Source of the DNA: Fimbriimonadaceae bacterium
GTDB lineage: Bacteria > Armatimonadota > Fimbriimonadia > Fimbriimonadales > Fimbriimonadaceae
DNA: 6,927 nt
NCBI GenBank assembly: GCA_014380605.1
Contig: JACMJO010000460.1
Location: 1-6,927 of the forward strand
Direction: 5' to 3'
Shown: positions 1 to 4,689 of the stretch, in pieces
How positions within the stretch are numbered: position 1 is the first letter of the stretch
How the letters are laid out: each line of letters begins with the position of its first letter
Notes under the pieces: generated by a model
Database searches by the model: none
Told to the model about the DNA's origin: nothing
What the model saw: the letters and a program-made list of their open reading frames with translations, nothing else
Translations under genes and position numbers: made by a program

Positions 1-830
1 CAGCGCCAGTACCAGGTGTCGTCGTAGGCAACTCCGGTCCCGGTTGGTTCGCCTGACTTATGACCTTCGGGATCGACTTTGATTTGGTCGAACTGGCTTG
101 GGGAAACGGCTCGTTTGGCATGGCTATCGCTGTAGATAACGGCGCCGCCATTGCTGTCCCACTGCTTCCAGTAGCCACAGTCGTAACCATAGCGAAGGCA
201 GTCGGGATCGTTCTTGGCCTCGAAGAACTTCATCATCTCCAGGCGGAGGATGCGGGTTCCGGCGGGGTCTTCGGCTTGAGTGTCGGTGACGACCTTGGTG
301 TAGGTCTGAGGATTGTTATTGCTTGTGGACTCGCCCGCAACGACGCTGAACATACACTTTCCGAACCGATAGCTGGTTCCGTACGCCTTCCAATAAGTGT
401 CGAACGTGCCGCCAGTGAGGCCGGGATCAGTAGCCAGATAGGGTCCTCCGCTATCTAGAGGGCTTCGGAAGATGTCTTTGCTCTTGGAGTAGGGGAGCAG
501 GAGGCCTTCTGTGCCTTTGTGATTGGGGAGGCCAAAGTAGGCGGGGCTTCCTCCCGAATCTTGGGTGTTGTAGGCGTAAAAGATGGGAGCGGCATCGTCG
601 TAGTCGGCCATGTACATCTTTTGGGTGATGCCGATCTGCTTTGCGTTGCTGAGACAAGCGGTTTTCTTGGCGGCGTCCTTGGCTTGGGCAAAGACTGGGA
701 AAAGGATAGCGGCAAGGATCGCGATGATGGCGATGACGACGAGGAGTTCGATGAGAGTGAATGCGGAATATCGAGTTTCGAGTTTCGAGTTTCGAGATTC
801 CGACGGGCCACAGATTGGGATAGCTGGCAT
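1..830 (-). CDS. Prepilin-like exported protein with type IV pilin N-terminus (DUF1559-type), C-terminus cut by window edge
   Basis: The frame reads 276 codons from the ATG at 830 to the left edge without a stop. Residues 1-23 form a short leader, then A23/F24-TLIELLVVIAIIAILAAILF gives the class III (type IV pilin) signal: predicted prepilin peptidase cleavage before F24, the conserved Glu at mature position 5, and a hydrophobic helix of about 20 residues. The helix continues into FAQAKDAAKK, then a KQIG...MYMADYDD segment typical of Armatimonadota/Planctomycetota pseudopilin families. Near the C-terminus, AVIYSDSHAKRA resembles the H-X9-DG/DUF1559 'ADGH' region. The start is supported by GGAG six bases upstream and by an in-frame TGA six codons before the ATG. 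Family members are usually 230-320 aa, so little is probably missing. Likely exported and held by its N-terminal helix; the specific role is unknown. A TPP riboswitch precedes it, and a 7-bp tandem repeat encodes residues 11-20. Confidence 0.9.
   Translation of the reverse strand, partial: MPAIPICGPSESRNSKLETRYSAFTLIELLVVIAIIAILAAILFPVFAQAKDAAKKTACLSNAKQIGITQKMYMADYDDAAPIFYAYNTQDSGGSPAYFGLPNHKGTEGLLLPYSKSKDIFRSPLDSGGPYLATDPGLTGGTFDTYWKAYGTSYRFGKCMFSVVAGESTSNNNPQTYTKVVTDTQAEDPAGTRILRLEMMKFFEAKNDPDCLRYGYDCGYWKQWDSNGGAVIYSDSHAKRAVSPSQFDQIKVDPEGHKSGEPTGTGVAYDDTWYWR
771..798. repeat. Heptanucleotide tandem repeat (TCGAGTT) within the prepilin-like leader codons
   Basis: Three exact copies of TCGAGTT run from 771 to 791, and a fourth copy with one change (TCGAGAT) ends at 798. 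Positions 771-796 are uninterrupted. On the minus strand the repeat encodes about residues 11-20 of the prepilin-like protein, just before the cleavage site. The unit is not a multiple of three, so gain or loss of one copy would shift the frame. Confidence 0.85.
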
Positions 831-836
831 TTGTTT

Positions 837-840
837 CTCC
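837..840 (-). promoter_or_regulatory. Shine-Dalgarno of the prepilin-like gene (GGAG)
   Basis: GGAG lies six bases before the ATG at 830 on the minus strand and decides the start. It is embedded in CATCGGAG (minus, 844-837), whose exact complement CTCCGATG lies at 896-889, just after the riboswitch aptamer. Confidence 0.75.
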
Positions 841-896
841 GATGTTCAAATTGAGCGCCACCAATCGCGATTGCGAAGGGGGCTCCTGCATCGGAG
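837..896 (-). promoter_or_regulatory. Candidate riboswitch expression platform (SD-sequestering helix)
   Basis: On the minus-strand transcript, CTCCGATG (896-889) can form a perfect 8-bp helix with CATCGGAG (844-837), covering the Shine-Dalgarno of the prepilin-like gene. A competing local hairpin pairs CTCC (896-893) with GGAG (886-883) around a GATGCA loop and would free the ribosome site. The run CCCCCT (882-877) could also pair with AGGGGG (991-986) inside the aptamer, competing with its P2 stem. The complementarity is seen directly; switching between these folds and the sign of control are inference. There is no U-rich terminator in this stretch, which favours translational over transcriptional control. 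Confidence 0.5.
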
Positions 897-904
897 GCCA
901 GCTT

Positions 905-995
905 CCACAATCCCTACACCGGTACTAACCGGATCAGGTTCTAGGGGTCGTCATCATTGCAGATGACCTCTCAGCCGTTTCGGCTCCCCCTGCGG
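905..995 (-). ncRNA. TPP (thi-box) riboswitch aptamer
   Basis: All parts of the TPP aptamer can be seen on the minus strand. P1 pairs CCGCA (995-991) with TGTGG (909-905). P2 pairs AGGGG with CCCCT. P3 is AGCCG-AAA-CGGCT, running into the invariant CTGAGAG. An optional P3a hairpin (GTCATC/GATGAC) follows. The second arm holds the conserved AACCTGAT, P5 CCGG-TTAGTA-CCGG, and GTGTAGGGA; the usual form is GCGTAGGGA, so this is one transition. Such aptamers bind thiamine pyrophosphate and normally repress thiamine synthesis or uptake genes. Here the next gene on the same strand, 75 bases on, is a prepilin-like gene instead. Recognition of the aptamer is very secure; its target is inferred from position and from the SD complementarity. 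Confidence 0.95.
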
Positions 996-1011
996 GCGGT
1001 TCTCTGGTTGT

Positions 1012-1038
1012 ATTCTACGCCATTTAGGAGTGCGGCAA
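1012..1038 (-). promoter_or_regulatory. Candidate sigma70-type promoter for the riboswitch transcript
   Basis: On the minus strand, TAGAAT (1017-1012) fits a -10 box, 16 bases before the aptamer P1 stem. TTGCCG (1038-1033) is a possible -35 at a short 15-bp spacing. The -35 lies in one arm of the inverted repeat 1028-1124. Weak evidence, but a promoter is expected here because the terminator at 1099-1120 would otherwise separate the riboswitch from transcription. Confidence 0.35.
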
Positions 1039-1124
1039 TTTATGGGCTCTTTCTTAGCGGGACCGCTGACAGATGTGGTCGCGATAAATCGCTCGCACAA
1101 AAGCGGCAATGAATTGCCGCACTC
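1028..1124. repeat. Nested palindromic intergenic element with 13-bp terminal inverted repeats
   Basis: GAGTGCGGCAATT (1028-1040) recurs exactly inverted at 1112-1124. Between and overlapping the arms are three short palindromes, each with a 2-nt centre: AGCGG-GA-CCGCT (1056-1067), GCGAT-AA-ATCGC (1081-1092) and GCGGCAAT-GA-ATTGCCGC (1103-1120). This looks like a REP- or MITE-type structured repeat with no coding capacity. No second copy is present in the window, so dispersal cannot be shown. No clear target-site duplication was recognised. Confidence 0.5.
1099..1120 (-). terminator. Intrinsic terminator of the pyrH-frr-uppS operon
   Basis: On the minus strand, 13 bases after the uppS stop codon, GCGGCAAT-TC-ATTGCCGC forms a perfect 8-bp stem followed by TTTT (1102-1099). 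This is a standard rho-independent terminator shape and marks the end of the operon. The tight 2-nt loop means the innermost pairs probably open. Confidence 0.75.
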
Positions 1125-1133
1125 TAAAGGATG

Positions 1134-1886
1134 CTACTCAACTACGGCGCCGAACTTGCGGGTTCTTTGTTGGTAGGTGAGAACGGCATTGAGAAGCTCG
1201 GTTTCATCGAACTCGGGCCAGGGTTTTTCGGTTACGTACAGTTCGGTGTTGGCGGACTGCCAGATGAGGAAGTTGCTCCATCGCATCTCACCTGCCGTTC
1301 TGACCATGAGATCGGGCTCGGGGGTGAGAGGGTTGTAGAGTCGACTGGCGATCGTTTCCTCGGTGATCTCTGAAGCCTTCGTTCCTGCCTCGATAATCGA
1401 CTTCACTGCGTCTACGATTTCGGCCCTCCCACCGTAGTTAACGGCCAAGGTGAAAGTGATCCCGGTGTTGCCTTTGGTTGTCTCAACGCCATCGAGCAGG
1501 GCTTTTCGCAAGGAAGGCGGCACCTCATCCAGCCTCCCAGCAACCTGAACTCTCACGTTGTTGCGGTGCATGGCTCGAAGTTCGTCCTTAGCCGCCGTCT
1601 CGATGAGTTTCATGAGCCCCGCGACTTCATCCTCGGGTCTTCGCCAGTTTTCAGCGGAGAAGGCATATACCGTTAGGAACTTGATCCCAAGCTCGCTGGC
1701 ATTGAGGAGCACTCCACGGAGGGTCCGATAGCCTTCTCGATGACCCAGGAGGCGCTGGAGCCCCCGTTTCTTTGCCCAACGACCATTGCCGTCCATGATG
1801 ACGGCAACATGGCTGGGCAATTGCTCCAAATCGATTCCGAGTTGAACCGCCTTTTCCTGAGTCGGAGTCTGGCTACTCACGCTCAT
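1134..1886 (-). CDS. uppS: Isoprenyl transferase (undecaprenyl/polyprenyl diphosphate synthase)
   Basis: A cis-prenyltransferase that condenses isopentenyl diphosphate units onto farnesyl diphosphate to make the lipid carrier for peptidoglycan and other envelope glycans, at the cytosolic membrane face. The 250-aa length matches the family. Visible motifs are VAVIMDGNGRWAKKRG with catalytic Asp32 (residues 27-42), GHREGY (48-53), VYAFSAENWRRP (73-84), NYGGRAEI (150-157) and the diphosphate-binding PDLMVRTAGEMRWSNFLIWQ (191-210); WP.F follows near the end. The usual RTGGE reads RTAGE here, a mild change seen in part of the family. It is the last gene of the operon, starting 4 bases after the frr stop with no strong Shine-Dalgarno, so translational coupling to frr is likely. 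Confidence 0.96.
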   Translation of the reverse strand: MSVSSQTPTQEKAVQLGIDLEQLPSHVAVIMDGNGRWAKKRGLQRLLGHREGYRTLRGVLLNASELGIKFLTVYAFSAENWRRPEDEVAGLMKLIETAAKDELRAMHRNNVRVQVAGRLDEVPPSLRKALLDGVETTKGNTGITFTLAVNYGGRAEIVDAVKSIIEAGTKASEITEETIASRLYNPLTPEPDLMVRTAGEMRWSNFLIWQSANTELYVTEKPWPEFDETELLNAVLTYQQRTRKFGAVVE

Positions 1887-1890
1887 CTGA

Positions 1891-2451
1891 CTAGACGGTC
1901 ATCAACTCGGCTTCTTTTTTCTTGCCAAGGTCGTCAGCCTGATGGACGAAGTTATCCGTGAGTTTTTGGATCTTGGCTTCGTTGGATTTCACGTCGTCCT
2001 CGGTGATCTCTTTCTTCTTTTCCAACGCCTTAATGTGGTCGATGGCGTCCCGGCGGACGTTGCGCACGCCGACGCGACAAAGTTCTGTTCGGGCATGGAC
2101 CTGTTTGACCATGTCTTTACGTCGATCCTCAGTCATTTGTGGAAAGTTGAGGCGGATTCCACCGCCGTCATTGACTGGACTGATTCCGAGATCGCTTTTG
2201 AGAATCGCCCGCTCGATGAGCGGAATCATGGACTTATCGTAGGGCTGGATGTAGAGTTGCCTGGGTTCTGGAACGCTCACGTTCGCAACTTGACTTACCG
2301 GCGTATCCGTTCCGTAGTAGTCGACATGGACTCGCTCGAGCACTGCCACGGAGGCTCGGCCCGTTCGATAGGTGCCGAAGTCATGCGACATGGCGTCGAC
2401 AGCGGCCTTCATTTTGTGCTCTGCGTCCTGCAAAATTTGATGTACTGACAT
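1891..2451 (-). CDS. frr: Ribosome recycling factor
   Basis: Cytosolic factor that, with EF-G, splits post-termination ribosomes for reuse. The length of 186 aa is canonical (about 185). Residues 1-30 and 105-186 form the long three-helix bundle, with the conserved RTGRAS at 29-34 and the central small domain at about 35-100. The signature DGGGIRLNFPQMTEDRR (95-111) and the arginine-rich VRNVRRDA (129-136), which contacts the ribosome, are intact. The C-terminal LTDNFVHQADDLGKKKEAELM matches the family end. The ATG follows the pyrH TAA directly with no gap; a strong GGAGGA lies about seven bases upstream, inside the last pyrH codons. Confidence 0.97.
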   Translation of the reverse strand: MSVHQILQDAEHKMKAAVDAMSHDFGTYRTGRASVAVLERVHVDYYGTDTPVSQVANVSVPEPRQLYIQPYDKSMIPLIERAILKSDLGISPVNDGGGIRLNFPQMTEDRRKDMVKQVHARTELCRVGVRNVRRDAIDHIKALEKKKEITEDDVKSNEAKIQKLTDNFVHQADDLGKKKEAELMTV

Positions 2452-3177
2452 TTACTCTCCTCCGACGAGAGTGCCCTCATTCTTGCCTTGAACGGCTTGA
2501 ACGAGCGCGCCTGGTTTGTTGAAGTCTAACACGATCACGGGCAACCGATGTTCCCGGCACATCGTGAAAGCAGTTTGATCCATGACTCCGAGCCGCTTAT
2601 TGATAGCTTCGGAATAGTCAAGTTTCTCGTAGCGAACGGCATCCGAGTGCTTCTTGGGGTCCTTGTCGTAGATTCCGTCGACCTTGGTCGCTTTGATGAG
2701 AACTTCGGCGTCGATTTCAAGCGCTCTAAGGACGGCGGCGGTATCGGTCGTGAAGTAAGGATTTCCTGTTCCTGCCGCCAAAACGACGACCCTTTCCTTT
2801 TCCAAGTGTCGGACCGCACGGCGTCGGATAAAACTTTCGGCGACCTGGGCGATGGCAATGGCGCTTTGGACCCGGACTTGGACGCCGGTTTTCTCGATGG
2901 CCGATTGGAGGCCAAGGGAGTTCATGAGGGTGCCAAGCATTCCCATCTGGTCGGCAACGGATCGGTCGATGCCGCCTTCAGCGGAAAACTGCTCGCCCCG
3001 GACAAAGTTTCCGCCACCAACCACGACAGCCATTTGGACGCCTAGGCGATGGACTTCGGCGATTTCTTGGGCAATGTAGTTCAGAATCAGGGGGCTTAGC
3101 CCAAATCCTTCGCCCCCGGCAAGGGCCTCGCCGCTCAGTTTCAGTAGGATGCGACGATACGGTTTGCGCTCAATCAT
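2452..3177 (-). CDS. pyrH: UMP kinase (uridylate kinase)
   Basis: Phosphorylates UMP to UDP with ATP, the committed step to UTP and CTP, as a hexamer in the cytosol. The 241-aa product has the amino-acid-kinase fold: KLSGEAL (13-19), VVGGGNFVRG (52-61), ADQMGM (75-80), GTGNPYFTTDTAA (136-148), KATKVDGIYDKDPKK (162-176) and MDQTAFTMC (199-207). I chose the ATG at 3177 because homologues begin about ten residues before the (K/R)RILLKLSGEAL segment. An in-frame TTG at 3222 would add 15 residues without family resemblance. Only GGA directly abuts the ATG, and an AAAGAGGT lies too far upstream (16 bases) to be an ideal ribosome site. First gene of the operon; the common upstream partners rpsB and tsf are absent, and a divergent gene starts 61 bases away. 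Confidence 0.96.
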   Translation of the reverse strand: MIERKPYRRILLKLSGEALAGGEGFGLSPLILNYIAQEIAEVHRLGVQMAVVVGGGNFVRGEQFSAEGGIDRSVADQMGMLGTLMNSLGLQSAIEKTGVQVRVQSAIAIAQVAESFIRRRAVRHLEKERVVVLAAGTGNPYFTTDTAAVLRALEIDAEVLIKATKVDGIYDKDPKKHSDAVRYEKLDYSEAINKRLGVMDQTAFTMCREHRLPVIVLDFNKPGALVQAVQGKNEGTLVGGE

Positions 3178-3238
3178 TCCAAAGGGGGAGCGTACCTCTT
3201 TGTGCGAACCTTTTCGGTACAACTACAGTCAAACGCTC
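3178..3238. promoter_or_regulatory. Divergent promoter region between pyrH and the exported-protein gene
   Basis: This 61-bp gap must hold the start signals of both genes. On the plus strand, TTGTGC (3200-3205) and TACAGT (3224-3229), 18 bp apart, are weak -35/-10 candidates. On the minus strand, TTGACT (3232-3227) is a good -35 but no matching -10 is seen. GTACC (3192-3196) and GGTAC (3216-3220) form a small inverted repeat that brackets CGAA-CCTT-TTCG; this could be an operator or chance. Confidence 0.3.
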
Positions 3239-4099
3239 ATGATTCAAAAAGCCATGCTATGTGGCGCCTTGGCGCTTGCGACAGCATCTTCATTTGGTCA
3301 AGCATTGTCCGCTACCGAGGCTGAAATCGACGTCGCGTTTAAGACTTTGCGCGGTTCCTCGCAGGCCCTTTTTCGCCTGACAGGGAACGAATACTTTGGG
3401 TCGACGACTACTCCGTTTACTTCCGACCTCTTTTGGAGCCGACCTGTGCCTGTCACACCCACGAGTCAGGACCTCAGGATTGAGTTGCGCGAATCGCGCA
3501 ATGGGATTCCGATGCGTCGCGTCGTAGGCGATGGCCGCCACGTTTGGGGCGTGGATTTTGCTAGAAACACCTACTCGACGGCAAGATACGGGTCTTACGA
3601 TGGAGTGAAGCCCACCGACTACGAGCAAAACGGCCTTCAGTCGATGAATCTACTGGCGACCGGACAAAGCGCCTGGGTTGCTCGAATGACACGCGAAATT
3701 TGGGGCGGACTGGACGCGTACTATCGCCCGTGGATCCCCCTGTCAAATGGCCGCTCCGAGTACACGGTTCAAGGGGGCGCAAGCACAGCCGACCCGGTGG
3801 TGACCACTCGAGCCTATATCTCAACCGTGACCAAGACGTTCTTCATCTATTGGCTAACCAAAGGCGGAGTCGCGACGCGATCGCTGACCTTCGAAATGGA
3901 TGAGAATGCGACGACGGGCAATAAGGATTTGACGGCGATTTACTACTCAGATAGGTCGCAGGTCGGGGCCACAGCGCGGCTCATTGATTGGAAGGTAGAT
4001 GTTTTCAGTGGAGTTCTTCCCACTCCAGGCAACTTCACGTATGTACCTGGGGCAGGCGCTAAGTCAGTCGCCGGGCCAAGGCCAAACGGCGGCGGTTAG
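3239..4099 (+). CDS. Exported protein of unknown function, possible LolA/DUF2092-like fold
   Basis: The 286-aa product begins with a clear Sec signal peptide: MIQK, a hydrophobic stretch at residues 5-16, and predicted cleavage after GQA (22). I preferred the ATG at 3239 because the open frame's upstream extension (from 3149) overlaps the start of pyrH and would bury the signal sequence; no good Shine-Dalgarno is visible. The mature part is rich in beta-type segments and aromatic residues. The order of features recalls LolA/DUF2092-type periplasmic proteins: RIELRES...GIPMRRVVGDGRHVWGVD (80-106), NTYS (110-113), and a C-terminal LPTPGNFTYVPGAGAKSV (260-277), compared with 'F.f.pP.Ga..v' in that fold. 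The resemblance is inference and could be wrong. The tail is Pro/Gly-rich (GPRPNGGG). It is convergent with the next gene, with overlapping stops. Confidence 0.82.
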   Translation: MIQKAMLCGALALATASSFGQALSATEAEIDVAFKTLRGSSQALFRLTGNEYFGSTTTPFTSDLFWSRPVPVTPTSQDLRIELRESRNGIPMRRVVGDGRHVWGVDFARNTYSTARYGSYDGVKPTDYEQNGLQSMNLLATGQSAWVARMTREIWGGLDAYYRPWIPLSNGRSEYTVQGGASTADPVVTTRAYISTVTKTFFIYWLTKGGVATRSLTFEMDENATTGNKDLTAIYYSDRSQVGATARLIDWKVDVFSGVLPTPGNFTYVPGAGAKSVAGPRPNGGG

Positions 4100-4539
4100 T
4101 TCTCCCTTTTCAGCTCAGCCAGAAAGGCGTCCCAAGCATCTTCAGTTGGGACGCCTTTTATCATGATTCGGGCTTGGTTTGAAGCGACGACAGCGGCGAA
4201 GGATTGCTCTGGACGTTCTAACTGCAGTAGGCCCCACCACTGAAGGTCGGGATCGTTGCAGACTAGGGTTCTGGCCCGCTCGCTTCTTGGCACCATGGCG
4301 TCGGCGAGTCTTAGGTCTTCGGCTGTCGGCGATTCCAGGATGATGGCCTGGACGCATTGGTCCCACAGGCTTTCCGATAGAATCAGGCGCTTCCAGATCG
4401 CCATCTCGCGATAAGCATGAAAGCTCATTCCGCCAACTAGGATGGTGAAATCGGGTATGGCTCGATGGTCTGCGGCTCGGAGGTCAGGCAAAGCCAGGTC
4501 TTTGGCAATCAAAGTTCTGTATGAGGCACGCCAAACCAT
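4096..4539 (-). CDS. Small hypothetical protein, possible degenerate thioredoxin-like domain
   Basis: The 147-aa product has no signal peptide or membrane segment. I do not recognise a named family. The layout resembles a TlpA/AhpC-like fold: LPDL (17-20), a hydrophobic strand FTILVGG (31-37), a helix start SFHAYREMAIWKRL (39-52) where the CxxC would sit, VQAIILES (63-70), NDPDLQWWGLLQ (95-106), FAAVVASNQARIMIKG (114-129), and a final amphipathic helix (133-145). The active-site cysteines are absent: the only Cys are C62 and C94. If the fold is right, it is not a dithiol oxidoreductase. Fold assignment is inference only. Codon use looks genuinely coding. No Shine-Dalgarno is evident at the ATG. 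Its stop TAA (4096-4098) interlocks with the TAG of the convergent gene. Confidence 0.7.
   Translation of the reverse strand: MVWRASYRTLIAKDLALPDLRAADHRAIPDFTILVGGMSFHAYREMAIWKRLILSESLWDQCVQAIILESPTAEDLRLADAMVPRSERARTLVCNDPDLQWWGLLQLERPEQSFAAVVASNQARIMIKGVPTEDAWDAFLAELKREN
4123..4161 (+). terminator. Strong intrinsic terminator of the exported-protein gene, inside the convergent CDS
   Basis: AAAGGCGTCCCAA (4123-4135) and TTGGGACGCCTTT (4146-4158) form a perfect 13-bp stem with a 10-nt loop, closing into TTTTAT (4156-4161). It lies 23 bases after the stop codon at 4099 on the plus strand. On the minus strand the same bases encode GVPTEDAWDAF of the convergent protein, and there the hairpin is not followed by a T run, so it should terminate one way only. 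Confidence 0.85.
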
Positions 4540-4689
4540 CGTTAGGTGTCAAGCATAGACTGATTCACGCCTAGTTTTCGCGCGGTTCGGCGGTTGCGTC
4601 GGCACGATCATCCGACGGTTACGGGGCGGGGCGGCGCATCGGTCCTTCGAACCAAGTCCCGATCTAGCCCACGGGTAACCTGAGGGTTC
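4540..4689. other. Divergent intergenic region upstream of the MATE gene
   Basis: This 150-bp region is GC-rich in its second half. CGTCGG (4597-4602) and CCGACG (4612-4617) form a 6-bp inverted repeat around a 9-nt spacer, which could be an operator for either flanking gene or chance. TTGACA occurs on the minus strand (4552-4547) but only 7 bases before the 4539 start, too close to serve it. No confident promoter pair was found for either gene. Confidence 0.3.

Noticed and set aside
866..904. An intrinsic transcription terminator downstream of the aptamer
   Set aside because: Stems can be drawn, but no U tract follows any of them, so a translational mechanism fits better.
451..910. Two minus-strand reading frames starting at 891 and 910 that overlap the prepilin-like gene
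   Set aside because: They are low-complexity, Arg/Ser/Pro-rich translations in the other two frames. The frame starting at 830 has the pilin signature and a good ribosome site.
1942..2448. A 168-codon plus-strand open frame opposite frr
   Set aside because: It is an antisense shadow of a clear frr gene with no motif, signal or ribosome site of its own.
3178..3222. Extended pyrH start at TTG 3222
   Set aside because: The extra 15 residues do not resemble UMP kinases and no ribosome site precedes the TTG; the ATG at 3177 gives the usual N-terminus.
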